64,000 bases of DNA from Halothermothrix sp. (GTDB lineage: Bacteria > Bacillota > Halanaerobiia > DY22613): assembly GCA_016841825.1 (NCBI GenBank), contig JAENYK010000018.1, positions 1 to 64,000 on the forward strand. The letters run 5' to 3'. Under the pieces are notes generated by a model. That model searched no databases and was not told the origin of the DNA. It worked only from the letters and a program-made list of their open reading frames with translations. Positions within the stretch are counted from its first letter, which is position 1. Every line of letters starts with the position of its first letter. Made by a program: the position numbers and the translations under genes. Below, piece after piece: positions 9,130-18,593 of this stretch.

Positions 9130-10089
9130 TCACCTTTCGCGATTTTCAAATTGGGATAGCTTGTAATAGCCCTTTACATTTGCGAATTGAGGATCATTTT
9201 GTACGATGATCTTCCAGGGAGCTTTCTCAACAAAGTAATCTCTCATAGTCAAAGCTCCACCCCCGGTGAGAAAGATAAATTCAAGTCGCTCGATTTGATC
9301 CTTCCAGTTACGAATAAGATTGGCGATTATTCGATCAGTTAGGTCTGCGAATTTTGATTGGCACATCTGTTTGACATCGTAGTAGTTACCATCCCAATAC
9401 AGTTCCTGGTTATTCAAAAACGCAGACTCAATTAGATTCGGTGCTGGTATTTTTAGCTGTTTTGACACTTTTATGAATGTGTCCATAATGCCTTGCTTTG
9501 TCGCAACCGCAGTACCTCGAACAATATCTAACGAATTGAAAATAGCTGAATCAACTGTCTTGCCACCAATGTCCACAACACCAAATCGTGAGCCTATAAG
9601 GAAGGAGTTAATGGGTACCCCATCCACGTTGAGAGTTTCATTATATATTGCAGCAATACTCTGTGGATAGCATTTGACGGTGTTGATCTTGATTGTTTTT
9701 GGTACTCCTAAGGCCTTGAACTCGACCTAAGGATAGACCTAGCTGAGTGTTTGAATCTCTAGATTCTCATTTTGTGATATAAGTAGTAGAGCGGCCAACA
9801 ATTTAACTGTTTCAATATCCCCAGTTTTAAACCTGGTTTTGTTAAAATCCAATTCCCCACCGACTCCGTCCATCTCCATAGCTATATTGCCTACTAAATA
9901 TTCACTGCCGTTAAGCTCTATAACCATCTCATGTTTAATGCTTCTATTCGCGGAAAACACATAATTGACTGATAAATCATCCCTTTCTGCTCGTACAACG
10001 ATAGAGGGATATTTTTCTTTAAGATCTGCAGAGAGTACTTTGACATGATTATAGCCGATATCTACTGCGATCACATCTACTGCTTTCAT
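9130..10089 (-). pseudogene. ParM/StbA-like actin segregation protein, interrupted by two in-frame TAG codons
   Basis: The N-terminal part (ATG at 10089 behind AAGGAGTG) has the actin phosphate-1 motif VIAVDIGYNHVKV. The C-terminal part has the phosphate-2 motif FGVVDIGGKTVD and the adenosine-type loop FLTGGGALTM. Both parts are in the same frame but are separated by two TAG codons at 9739-9741 and 9727-9729; the frame then stays open through VEFKALGVPKTIKI and YPQSIAAIYNE. With the stops read through, the product would be about 319 residues, similar to ParM. The break lies where ParM homologues have a conserved loop, and some residues may be missing. Decay is the simple reading; stop-codon suppression is unlikely. 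Confidence 0.72.
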
Positions 10090-10104
10090 GATTAATCACT
10101 CCTT

Positions 10105-10255
10105 TTGGTATAGCGACAGGTTACAACCTTACGATTATTGATGTTTTTGAATAATTGTCGCGGTTTGAGATCTATTTCTTAATTGTTACGGTTATAAGCG
10201 ACAAATCTAGTCGAAAGACTTGTATCACATAGGATTATCTGAGCGACAATTGTAT
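10105..10255. repeat. Candidate parC-like centromere array (GCGACA repeats)
   Basis: Upstream of the ParM-like gene, GCGACA occurs at 10113-10118, inverted (TTGTCGC) at 10155-10161, and as GCGACAA at 10198-10204 and 10243-10249. The spacings are 42, 43 and 45 bp, close to four helical turns each. In parMRC loci the centromere lies just upstream of parM and holds regularly spaced ParR sites. Location and periodicity support that role. Confidence 0.5.
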
Positions 10256-10323
10256 CAATGTGTATATGTAATATAACACTGCTTGTTAAAAAATGTGGTT
10301 TCCGTTAGGGTCGATTTTGGCGT

Positions 10324-10346
10324 AAAAAAAGAACCCTTTTGGGTTC
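10324..10346 (-). terminator. Rho-independent terminator
   Basis: GAACCC-TTTT-GGGTTC hairpin (10331-10346) followed on the minus strand by seven T. It is the second terminator after the SIR2-HerA-KTSC operon and insulates the ParM-like gene. Confidence 0.75.
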
Positions 10347-10431
10347 AGTTGAGAAACAGTACAGTATTTATAAAAACACTTATTGATTAAGCATTAATTC
10401 AATAATTTTGCTAAAAATATTTTATATACTT

Positions 10432-10465
10432 AAAAAAGAATCTCATTGTTCCGAGATCCTTTTTT
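10432..10465. terminator. Terminator of the SIR2-HerA-KTSC operon
   Basis: A 10-bp stem (AAAGAATCTC with GAGATCCTTT, one G-T pair) and 8-nt loop, flanked by A and T runs, so it can act in both directions. It lies 29 nt after the KTSC stop. Confidence 0.7.
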
Positions 10466-10493
10466 AAATTAAACATTTGAGAGGCTAATATGA

Positions 10494-10715
10494 CTATGCA
10501 ATTCTCTCGTATGGATAAATATTCTTAAAATTCCTATGCAGATAAGAGCCAACAGAAGGTGCATCTCTCAATCCTTCAAAATCATATTGTGGTACACCTT
10601 TGTAAATGTAAAGTGACCCATTTAAGAACTTAACATAGACAATTTGATTTTGCTCATCATACCCCACTTCCTCAACATTAGAAGAACTAACACGAATCAT
10701 TTCTACATTAAACAT
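10494..10715 (-). CDS. KTSC domain protein
   Basis: 73 residues with the KTSC-domain pattern: SSSNVEEVGYDEQNQIVYVKF, then YIYKGVPQYDFEGL, then APSVGSYLHRNFKNIYPY. The full domain is the whole protein. KTSC domains are small beta-rich modules thought to bind nucleic acid and are common near lysyl-tRNA synthetase domains and in phages. The ATG lies 1 nt after the HerA stop, with GAGGAGG inside the HerA 3' end, so it is translated with the SIR2-HerA pair. Role as a third component of the defence operon is inference. Confidence 0.8.
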   Translation of the reverse strand: MFNVEMIRVSSSNVEEVGYDEQNQIVYVKFLNGSLYIYKGVPQYDFEGLRDAPSVGSYLHRNFKNIYPYERIA

Positions 10716-10716
10716 T

Positions 10717-12510
10717 TTAATCCTCCTCTACTTTCTGGTTTCTCCAAAATGATAAAAGTTTTTTATAATCCTCTATATTAGCATTTTTCTCTTCCATCCA
10801 TTTCTCTGAAACTTTTGGATCTGTACCTTTAGGTGCATGAGAAAGTTTATAAAATTGAACTCTTGAGGGAATTTTAACCCCTTCACCTGATATAATTCCC
10901 TCGCCAGTACGCAAACTTGGCAATAAATCCACCATAATCTGAAGTTCGTCTTGTATTGCCGCCCTTATATGCCCCCTATCTTTTGAATTATTCATTCGTA
11001 AAGCAATAATTGTACCACACTGACTTAAAACAGTTTCGTCCAATTCTGAAGGCCGCTGGGTTACTAAAGCCAAACCAACACCATACTTTCTACCTTCCTT
11101 TGCAATAGTCTGTACAGTTCTTGATGAAATCGACTTTTCTCCAGCCCGTAAATAATTGTGGGCCTCTTCTAAAACAATCAATAACGGTTGCTTTTTTCCA
11201 CCAATGTTTAAATTTTGACCCCAGAATAATGCATCATAGATAATTTTCAAGAGAGTACCTGATATAGAAGTCATTACTTCACTCGGGATTCCTGACAAAT
11301 CAAGAATTGTTACAGGTTTATCACTACCTAACCAATCATATAATAAACTACTTAAATCCTTTTCTACTCTTCCCTCTAAATCAGGGGAATAAGAACCTGG
11401 CTGGAAGAGAAAGTTATATGTAGAATCTTTTAATTTCAATCTTACACTTTCTAAAAAACTCAATAAACCCTTTGCATTGTTATTTAAAAATGGTCTTGCT
11501 CCTCCTACACCAGCAGGTTCATATTCATTAGATATCAGTTTTTCCGCATCGCCTATAACTTCTTTTTCAGTAATTGTTTCAGGCCTAGCCCTCTCCATAA
11601 ATGTTTGTCTCTCAAAATCGTCTAATTCAAACCATAATTTCTTTAAACTAAATGGAATAGGGGTGTCAGCAGTAATCAACTCCTTTTCAATATCAATATT
11701 TTGATTTTCAACAGATTTGATTTTTGCTTCTACAATTTTTCGTCTGATATAATCTCTATTTTGATCAGATAAATGACCAGAAAATATACTAAGTAACTCT
11801 TGAAAAGGAAGTGCCCAAAATGGAATATATAGATTCTTTTCATTTTCAGACTCATTCACTTTAATTTTATAAATATTACTTTGGTCTTGTAATACACTGT
11901 TATATTCACCATGTGGGTCAATAACAAGTATTCTTGAACTTTTAAACTCTTTACTCGCAATCGCATTTAGGATAACACCTACAGAATTTGACTTACCACT
12001 ACCAGTAGAACCTAAAATCGCACAATGTCTTGCGACTAGTTTATTTAAATCTATTTTTGCATTTAGACTTTCTGATATACTAATATTTCCTATTGTAATT
12101 GAATTGCTAACATCATAACCACCATAAATCACATCAAGATCTTTGATTGTTACTAAGTGTACATTGTCTCCTGTAGTAGGAGATTGCGAAACACCTCTTT
12201 CGAACTTTTTTCCTATCTGTTCTCCAACTAAGACCATATTAAGCCACTGTCTATTATCGAGTTTTGAATAATCTTGTTTAGCAATTTCTAAAATACTATC
12301 TGGAATCGCCGCAGCACCAATCTGAGTAACAATTCCATAAAGATTTGCATATCCTAGAGGAACTTTCAAAAAAGAACCAATCTGACCAATACGATATACA
12401 ATTCCATCAATAACAGGCATATTTGATTTCATCGAGTCAGATAATTGAACGGTTAGTACATTCCCACTGACACTAACAATTTCCCCGATTTCAGTTTCGA
12501 TATTTTTCAT
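10717..12510 (-). CDS. herA: HerA-family ATPase of a SIR2-HerA defence system
   Basis: 597 residues. An N-terminal HAS-barrel (about 1-130) is followed by a FtsK/HerA-type RecA core: Walker A GSTGSGKS at 167-174, Asp-His pair in VIDPHGEY, Walker B LLIVLEEAHNYL and the sensor TQRPSELDE with LSQCGTIIALRMNN. HerA ATPases form hexamers. When coded next to a SIR2 protein they make the SIR2-HerA (Nezha) complex, which removes NAD+ on phage infection. It starts at an ATG behind AAAAAGGAG, 29 nt after the SIR2 stop. No NurA is present, which argues against a DNA end-resection role. Confidence 0.88.
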   Translation of the reverse strand: MKNIETEIGEIVSVSGNVLTVQLSDSMKSNMPVIDGIVYRIGQIGSFLKVPLGYANLYGIVTQIGAAAIPDSILEIAKQDYSKLDNRQWLNMVLVGEQIGKKFERGVSQSPTTGDNVHLVTIKDLDVIYGGYDVSNSITIGNISISESLNAKIDLNKLVARHCAILGSTGSGKSNSVGVILNAIASKEFKSSRILVIDPHGEYNSVLQDQSNIYKIKVNESENEKNLYIPFWALPFQELLSIFSGHLSDQNRDYIRRKIVEAKIKSVENQNIDIEKELITADTPIPFSLKKLWFELDDFERQTFMERARPETITEKEVIGDAEKLISNEYEPAGVGGARPFLNNNAKGLLSFLESVRLKLKDSTYNFLFQPGSYSPDLEGRVEKDLSSLLYDWLGSDKPVTILDLSGIPSEVMTSISGTLLKIIYDALFWGQNLNIGGKKQPLLIVLEEAHNYLRAGEKSISSRTVQTIAKEGRKYGVGLALVTQRPSELDETVLSQCGTIIALRMNNSKDRGHIRAAIQDELQIMVDLLPSLRTGEGIISGEGVKIPSRVQFYKLSHAPKGTDPKVSEKWMEEKNANIEDYKKLLSFWRNQKVEED

Positions 12511-12539
12511 TAAATCTCAATCTCCTTTTTCTTATTCAT

Positions 12540-13802
12540 TTATTCGCAAGTATGCATCATTGACTTTAGAAATTCTACAAATTTAATAAAATTAGGCAGT
12601 ATTAGTTCGCCTTCCCCCGTCCATGGTTTATCCTCTAATTTGACAGTGTCTGTGGAATCATTATCATTAAAAGCGACATCTTCATCAAAGTAAAGCATAA
12701 TATTAGATTTGTCCTCATGATCAGGTTCTCTTTTCAACTTCCACGCCCCATACTGACAACCAATAATTGCATTACGACAACCATAAACCGAAATTTTTCT
12801 GTTAGATTTAGCCAATTTAGCTATATTGGATTCCTCAGTTAAAGCGTACTTTTTTCCTTTATCTTCCCAACATATATCATAATATAAAGCATAGACATGA
12901 GATGAACTATTAGATTTCAATCCTGTAATTATTCTTTCATTTATATGTTCATCAGAAAAAGAATACCCACAAGTGATCAAAATTGTATCTGGTTCCTTTA
13001 GAAAATTAGTTAATCGATCCATTAACGAAGTATATGGTTGTTTTTTTGAATCAACATATTTTAAAGTAGATGGGTAAATTAAGATATCTTCGCTGTCAGT
13101 TAATTTTCGCCAAACCTTTTTATTATGTTTATTATAATGCCATCCTAATGAACCATGAAGTTTCCAAAGTTTTGTTACTTTAGGGGCAAAATATAAATCT
13201 TCGACAGATTCTGCATTAAAAAATGGCTTATAACTCCCTGTAAAACCATCATAGTACGGGATATTTTTTTCTTCCATTCCTAACTCAAATAAGTAATCAT
13301 AATTTGTTGTAAATATTTCGATTGAATGTTTTCTATCCGCACGACCAACCCACTCTGCAAAATCAACATGAATTAGATTGTTTAATCCGTTATCATCTTT
13401 ACATATATCATCATGAACACTGACAATCTTTCTAATTTGATCTTTTAACTCCTTTACAAGAGTTTCAAGTTCTGGACCAGTAAGGCCATTTAATTTACCA
13501 TTTCCTATAATATGCTGCTTTTGTTCAATACTTGACAATAAAGATTCTATGTTATAATTATTTTCTCCAATCTCTAATTTTATCTCTTCTATAGCATGTT
13601 TATAAAATTCTGTTTTACTTAATTCTTCTTCTACTTTTTTTGTCATTTCAGCAACTGCGGGAATTCTAATTGAGTCTTGATTCTTTTTCGCACATGAAGT
13701 TCCTGCACCAAATAAAAAAGCAATTTTCTTTTTATCTGATACTAAAAGTTGTTGTAATCCCCTTATATATTCAGAAGGGTCATGTGTCAATTCACTCATC
13801 AT
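12540..13802 (-). CDS. SIR2-domain NADase/effector of a SIR2-HerA defence system
   Basis: 420 residues from the ATG at 13802 (AAGGAGATGAGA ahead); an upstream in-frame start at 13865 lacks a site. The SIR2 fold shows GAGTS at 32-36 (FLFGAGTS), TTNYD at 165-169 and the catalytic His216 in KLHGSLGW; ITCGYSFSDEHIN closes the Rossmann core. Asn167 and His216 are the usual NAD-cleaving residues and are intact. It is first in the operon with HerA and a KTSC gene. In SIR2-HerA complexes the SIR2 subunit cleaves NAD+ and may also nick DNA. Alternative: a stand-alone SIR2 effector. Confidence 0.87.
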   Translation of the reverse strand: MMSELTHDPSEYIRGLQQLLVSDKKKIAFLFGAGTSCAKKNQDSIRIPAVAEMTKKVEEELSKTEFYKHAIEEIKLEIGENNYNIESLLSSIEQKQHIIGNGKLNGLTGPELETLVKELKDQIRKIVSVHDDICKDDNGLNNLIHVDFAEWVGRADRKHSIEIFTTNYDYLFELGMEEKNIPYYDGFTGSYKPFFNAESVEDLYFAPKVTKLWKLHGSLGWHYNKHNKKVWRKLTDSEDILIYPSTLKYVDSKKQPYTSLMDRLTNFLKEPDTILITCGYSFSDEHINERIITGLKSNSSSHVYALYYDICWEDKGKKYALTEESNIAKLAKSNRKISVYGCRNAIIGCQYGAWKLKREPDHEDKSNIMLYFDEDVAFNDNDSTDTVKLEDKPWTGEGELILPNFIKFVEFLKSMMHTCE

Positions 13803-14110
13803 TCTCATCTCCTTAAAATAATAATATTTGTCTATACTTAATTTCATTATCCTGGTGTGTATCATAATAATTATTATTGTATTTTACCGATAAATATAAT
13901 ATAATTTACAAATATTTAATTTTTTCTTAATAGTATATTCTCCATGAATTCTCATCTTCCTGCAAAAAAATTTTAAATAATTTCAATAATTTGCATATAG
14001 TTTAATTAAACATAATTGTATTATTCTTATTAATAGTTATAATTTTTTATGTTTTACATGAATATCCTTTATATTGCTTTTACAATATCACCTAATTTAA
14101 ATTCTGAAAT
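13803..14110. other. AT-rich intergenic region, probable promoter of the SIR2-HerA operon
   Basis: No gene. The sequence is extremely AT-rich, so many TATAAT-like boxes occur and no single promoter can be chosen. It separates the SIR2 operon from the broken dGTPase gene. Confidence 0.4.
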
Positions 14111-14140
14111 AAAAAAGAACTGTTCTTAATCGAACAGTTC
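14111..14140 (-). terminator. Terminator after the dGTPase gene
   Basis: Perfect 9-bp stem GAACTGTTC/GAACAGTTC with a 6-nt loop and six T on the minus strand, 15 nt after the last dGTPase frame. Confidence 0.8.
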
Positions 14141-14154
14141 ATATTATGAAATCT

Positions 14155-15721
14155 CTATAAAATAGCATATAATCGTCTATATTGATTTAAAGCATAGTTA
14201 TCTGTCATTCCTGAAATGTAATCTGCAATACATCTCATGAATATCTTTTGCTTTAAGAAATCTTCTGCATCATTACCACTTGATCCAAGTCCCTTGTATA
14301 TCTCTATTTCTTTGTTCACTTTCTTTCTATCACCACGTCTAATATTAACTGCAGGAAGATTAAAGTTCTTCATTTCCCTTTCTATTCTAGCTATAATATT
14401 GTCAGGAAGTTGTTTTGGGTTTGAATAGTATGCTTTAAATAGTTTTCTTACTACATATTTTGATTTACCATCAAAACAATTTACTTCCTGCGAGTTAATT
14501 ACTTTGTTTGTTATTATTTTTCCCATCTTCTCCAGCATCTCTTTGTCCTCAGCGGAAAAATCAATTACTTTATCCTTTATTATGTGAGATTCTTTGAAAT
14601 CGCTCAAATGATTCGCCTTATATGTTGCTATATTAATTTCGGAAAAAATCCTAAAACTCTAGAAACGATTTCTGCTCGATATAAGTCATTAAGATCAATA
14701 CTAGCTCTACCCTGTTTATTTGCCTGATTAACATCTTCCACAGCCTTTTTTATTATTTCAATAATATTATCCATTTCATTTAACTCAAAGATCAATTGTT
14801 CAATACTAAAAACACCACTTGCAATCCCATCATCTAAATCATGCTCAATTTGGGCAATCTCGTCTGCCCAACTCACTACCTGGCCCTCTAAAGTGACGGG
14901 ATGGTTATATTCAGTCATCAATCCTTCTTGCTTACCAATCTCCAAAAACTCCTCAATTCGATAGCAATGCTTCACACATGATATGCAGTCATTTTCACAT
15001 TTTTTTATTTTTGTGTGTTTCAAAATCCCATCTAGTGTCTGGTAAGTTAAATCCAAACCCTCATAATCTGGGTATTTCTCTTCCAAATAATTAGCAATTC
15101 TCACACCTTGAAAATTATGTTTATACCCTCCATAGTTTTCAGGTTCATGAGTATCAGACAATTTAACTACGCCTGACATCACTTCATCAAGTTCTCTTTC
15201 GCCCTGATGTCCAAAAGGTGTATGTCCCAGATCATGCCCCAAAGCAATTGCTTCAGTTAAATCTTCATTTAATTTTAAGTTTCTAGCTATGCCTCTAGCT
15301 ATCTGACTTACTTCTAAAGTATGAGTCATTCTTGTACGATAGTGGTCATCTTTAATAGTAGTATATACTTGTGCTTTATCAACTAATCTACGATAAGCTT
15401 TCGCATGAACGATTCGATCACGATCACGCTGAAACTCAGACCTAACATCGGGTTTTTTTAATCCGATAGGGCGTTTAGCATAAACACTTCGTTGAGAACT
15501 AATTCATCTAGTCTTTCTTCTGCTAATAAGACTTCACTATCAGTATTAAACCCTGTTAAGCTACTATAAGATCCCTGAGTATATCCATTGCTTCTTCTAG
15601 AAGTGTAGTAAGCTTTCAGGTCAAAGACGATTTCAAAGAAAATATCTTTAGGCATCTCTTCCACAAAATAGTAGTTTAAAACTTTTTCCAAATCCAGTTT
15701 TCCATCAGTACTCTGATGCAT
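14155..15721 (-). pseudogene. dgt: dGTP triphosphohydrolase (HD family), frameshifted
   Basis: Three frames join to one HD-superfamily dGTPase of about 520 residues. Frame 1 (15721-15458) ends RLDELVLNEV; frame 2 continues KRPIGLKKPDVRSEFQRDRD, RIVHAKAYRRL, HYRTRMTHTLEVSQIARG and the metal motif GHDLGHTPFGHQGE, and closes at 14628; frame 3 (RVLGFFP then EINIATYKANHLS, to 14155) ends CIADYISGMTDNYALNQY, the family's C-terminal signature. The breaks lie near 15485 and 14646 (in TTTTTTCC). A CxxxCxxCxxxC cluster (CENDCISCVKHC) is inserted after the HD core. dGTPases of this kind defend against phage by removing dGTP. Either a real pseudogene or two sequencing indels. Confidence 0.8.
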
Positions 15722-15762
15722 ATTTTTATAGAAATCTTTTATTTTTTTTACCTGCTCAGAAG

Positions 15763-16044
15763 TTAGGGTGATACCTTTTCAAACTTGACTTTTAGTATTT
15801 TTAATCTATGGTCTTCTATTGTAGACTTACCCAACCACATTTTATTTATCTCTTCTGTCTCATGTGAATAGCCAAGAAAAATCGTATCTAATGATCGAAA
15901 ATTTGCTTCTCTAAATGCCTCAATTATAGTCCGTTTGTAATCATCTTTTTCGACTTTAATCGTATATTCCTGATTTTCTAATCCGGTTTCTAGATTTTGT
16001 CCATATCGATGGTCAATGACATATTTCCAAAATAATATTTGCAT
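15763..16044 (-). CDS. Hypothetical protein upstream of the dGTPase
   Basis: 93 residues; ATG behind TTAGGAGGG. No motif recognised (KYVIDHRYGQNLETG, FLGYSHETEEINKMW). The stop is at 15763. Just beyond it another frame (GITLTSEQVKKIKDFYKN) is open without a normal start codon and runs into the dGTPase N-terminal frame. So this gene may once have been the N-terminus of the same polypeptide, joined by a third frameshift near 15775, or a separate small first gene of the operon. Confidence 0.5.
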   Translation of the reverse strand: MQILFWKYVIDHRYGQNLETGLENQEYTIKVEKDDYKRTIIEAFREANFRSLDTIFLGYSHETEEINKMWLGKSTIEDHRLKILKVKFEKVSP

Positions 16045-16504
16045 TTCTTAACCCTCCTAATTAAGTTTTGTCAAATTCTAAATATTTTCTTTACTTTGTA
16101 TAAAAACTTTGAATCTGTTTAACTGACATAAGGGGAAAATTGATATCTTGAACTCAGATCTTATTGATGATCTCAGCAGCACTTGTTATTATATCTTTTA
16201 TAAACAACCCAACACCACCAAAAAATATTTTTCAAAACATGCCAACTATTTAATTCATATTCTCCAACTTATTTTTATTTTACTTCTTTTATTGTGTTTT
16301 TTTACACTAAATTACTCAATTTAAAAATTACTCTGATCTATATAGTTGGTTATATTAAAGTATATTTCATGAATTTTTATATCTTTTCCTACAAAAAGAA
16401 CAAGGGTAACTTTTTGAGCTACCCGCATGTTTGTTCTATATATTAAATTTATCCAAATAAATCGTTTTTTTGATATTGATTTTAGAATTACATTTTTACC
16501 TCTA
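16045..16504. other. Intergenic region without a convincing gene
   Basis: An open frame at 16321-16554 overlaps the 3' end of the RhuM gene in another frame and has no ribosome site or motif, so I leave it out. Otherwise AT-rich, holding the presumed promoter of the gene at 15763-16044. Confidence 0.45.
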
Positions 16505-17506
16505 TCATTTCTTTCTTTCCAACCCATTTGTTTCAACAAACCTATCAAAATCATCCTTTTGCATATGTGACATTCTTTTCTTAGTAAATTTTTGATATTC
16601 CCCTATCGCAAGCTCTTTAGCAATGATATGCGATATTTTTCCAGGATTATTCAACACTTCTCTCCCATTAAACTCCAAAAAGCGATTTAATTTTTCTTCC
16701 CAATCTTTCATATACATTACATTATGCCGTTCTGCCTGGTCTTCCGCATAATCAAGATACATAGTAACAATCCGATTCAATGACTTCAATTCATCCTCCG
16801 TCAGATAATTTTTGGCAACTGTTACATCAGACTTTCTGACTTTCTCCCCTTTCCAGGAGTTTAAACCCATATTTAATTTGTTAGCATCTACTCTTTCAGC
16901 TATCAACTCAGCTGCTGTATGTCCGTGAATCGCCCAATGCAACTTATTTTGCACAGTTGCAAAAAAATTCTGTGCAATTTCAGTATTTGGATCATAATCA
17001 ACCGAAAGTGCATAGATGTCTGTTACTTTTTTATAAAATCTTTTCTCTGAAGCTCGAATATCACGAATCCGCTCTAATAATTCGTCGAAATAATCTTGAC
17101 CAAAATTATTCATATCCTTCAGACGTTCATCGTTCATGGTAAAGCCTTTTACCATATATTCTTTAAGTCGTTCTGTCGCCCAACGTCTAAAGTGTGTGCC
17201 TACATGAGATCTAACTCGATACCCAATAGCTATGATAATATCGAGATTATAGAATTTTTTATTTCTCTTTACGTCTCGATCACCTTCATTTTGAACTTGT
17301 AAGTAATACTTACAAGTTGCTTCCTCAACCAATTCATTTTCCGAGTAGATATTTTTAATGTGAAGTGTGATGTTTTGAGTAGTAGTTTGATACAATTTTG
17401 CAATTGAAGCTTGTGTCATCCATACAGTTTCATTTTCTACCCTAACATCCACTTTGGTTTTACCATCTTCTGTCTGATAAATAATTATTCCGGTATTCTG
17501 GTTCAC
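16505..17506 (-). CDS. rhuM: RhuM family protein
   Basis: 333 residues, the normal length of the RhuM (virulence protein RhuM) family. Typical segments are visible: VRVENETVWMTQASIAKLYQ near the N-terminus, KFYNLDIIIAIGYRVRSHVG and FRRWATERLKEYMVKGFTMN in the middle, and LHWAIHGHTAAELIAERVDA later. The biochemical role is unknown; homologues are frequent in genomic islands and near restriction genes. The GTG start lies behind AAAGGAGTGAG, 7 nt after the AAA+ ATPase stop, so both form an operon. The codons for TCKYYLQ hold a 25-bp palindrome also found in two nearby intergenic sites. Confidence 0.85.
   Translation of the reverse strand: MNQNTGIIIYQTEDGKTKVDVRVENETVWMTQASIAKLYQTTTQNITLHIKNIYSENELVEEATCKYYLQVQNEGDRDVKRNKKFYNLDIIIAIGYRVRSHVGTHFRRWATERLKEYMVKGFTMNDERLKDMNNFGQDYFDELLERIRDIRASEKRFYKKVTDIYALSVDYDPNTEIAQNFFATVQNKLHWAIHGHTAAELIAERVDANKLNMGLNSWKGEKVRKSDVTVAKNYLTEDELKSLNRIVTMYLDYAEDQAERHNVMYMKDWEEKLNRFLEFNGREVLNNPGKISHIIAKELAIGEYQKFTKKRMSHMQKDDFDRFVETNGLERKK
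17294..17318. repeat. Palindrome AACTTGTAAG-N5-CTTACAAGTT inside rhuM
   Basis: Near-perfect dyad, ten-base arms AACTTGTAAG/CTTACAAGTT. The same arms occur at 18810-18840 and, with mismatches, at 20371-20395. Confidence 0.6.
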
Positions 17507-17513
17507 TATTAAC

Positions 17514-18593
17514 TCACTCCTTTAGATAATTATGTACTGTTGAAGCACTTTTCCCAATTAAAGAAGCAATCTTACGATATGATAAGTCTAAAAGATTATT
17601 TGCAAGTTTAGTAAATTTTACAGCATTCTCTCTTAAATCAAGGTCTATAAAATTTATCATCTCATCTACTGCTATATTCATCGGATTTTCAGTGGTTAGA
17701 ATACTTTTCCGTCTAACCCGTTCCATTAATTTTTGTAGCTCAGCTGGAGTTGCTTCAGACATTAGTTCTGCAATTAGCTGCAGAAACTTTGCATTTGGAA
17801 ATACTCCTTCAGAATATCTGTGTAAAATATCTATTCTTTCTTTTAGATCTGGCTTCTGGATGTTTAACACAATATCAAACCTTCGCCAGATCGCTTTATC
17901 TAACAGTTCGGGATGATTAGTTGCCGCAATCACTATGGAATAAGGTGGCCATTCTTCTAACTCTTTAAGCAGAACATTCACTATTCTCTTAAGTTCGCCT
18001 AGATCACTAGCATCATCTCTTCGCTTACTTATCGCGTCAAATTCATCTAAAAAGAGAATCAATGGCTGGGACCTGGCATAATCTAAGATCATCTTAATGT
18101 TTTTCCCTGTTGTACCAAGGTAACTAGATATTGAAGCTGCTAAGTCTAATACGACTAAATTCAAATTAAGCTTATAAGCCAAATATTTTGCCAAGTATGT
18201 TTTACCCACCCCAGGGTCACCTGTCACCAACATACTCTTTGATGGTTCTATTCCATCAGCTAAGAGTTTATCAGACTTCTCACGTTCCAAAAGAAAATTA
18301 TCAATAACTATTCTCACAGATTGATTAAATATAGGCTCTTCGATTAAGATAGGCTCTCTAAGTTGAACTAAATCGAGTCTACTATCATTATCTTTTGGAA
18401 CAGGTGAACCTACAGTTCTATAAACATTAGCTCCTACTCCTGCATATGAAAGAATTTGTGCTATCTCATTAGAGATGTCAGGGTACTCTTTTTTTAGTTT
18501 CCGAAGAATTGATAATGATATGGATTCAATAGATCTTCGATCTGATTCTAATGCTGCTCTGATAAGTTTTGGAAAGTATGTTTCTAGTCTCAT
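17514..18593 (-). CDS. AAA+ ATPase with C-terminal helix-turn-helix
   Basis: 359 residues from the ATG at 18593 (AGAGGTGAACAGG ahead); the GTG nine bases upstream is part of that ribosome site. A helical N-terminus (1-60) precedes an AAA+ module: Walker A TGDPGVGKT near 124-132, Walker B LILFLDEFDAI, sensor 1 IVIAATNHP and Arg fingers IWRRFD. The C-terminus (YRKIASLIGKSASTVHNYLK) looks like a resolvase/sigma-type HTH. Such ATPases are often remodelling partners of an adjacent effector; here the partner in the operon is RhuM. The start region and promoter were duplicated to 20121-20240. Confidence 0.8.
   Translation of the reverse strand: MRLETYFPKLIRAALESDRRSIESISLSILRKLKKEYPDISNEIAQILSYAGVGANVYRTVGSPVPKDNDSRLDLVQLREPILIEEPIFNQSVRIVIDNFLLEREKSDKLLADGIEPSKSMLVTGDPGVGKTYLAKYLAYKLNLNLVVLDLAASISSYLGTTGKNIKMILDYARSQPLILFLDEFDAISKRRDDASDLGELKRIVNVLLKELEEWPPYSIVIAATNHPELLDKAIWRRFDIVLNIQKPDLKERIDILHRYSEGVFPNAKFLQLIAELMSEATPAELQKLMERVRRKSILTTENPMNIAVDEMINFIDLDLRENAVKFTKLANNLLDLSYRKIASLIGKSASTVHNYLKE

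Noticed and set aside
9727-9741. Stop-codon recoding in the ParM-like gene
   Set aside because: No suppressor tRNA or recoding signal is visible and other genes end normally at TAG, so nonsense decay is simpler.
10717-12510. HerA as part of a HerA-NurA DNA repair pair
   Set aside because: No NurA gene is present and the partner is a SIR2 protein.
16321-16554. 77-codon minus frame after rhuM
   Set aside because: Overlaps the rhuM 3' end in another frame with no motif or ribosome site.
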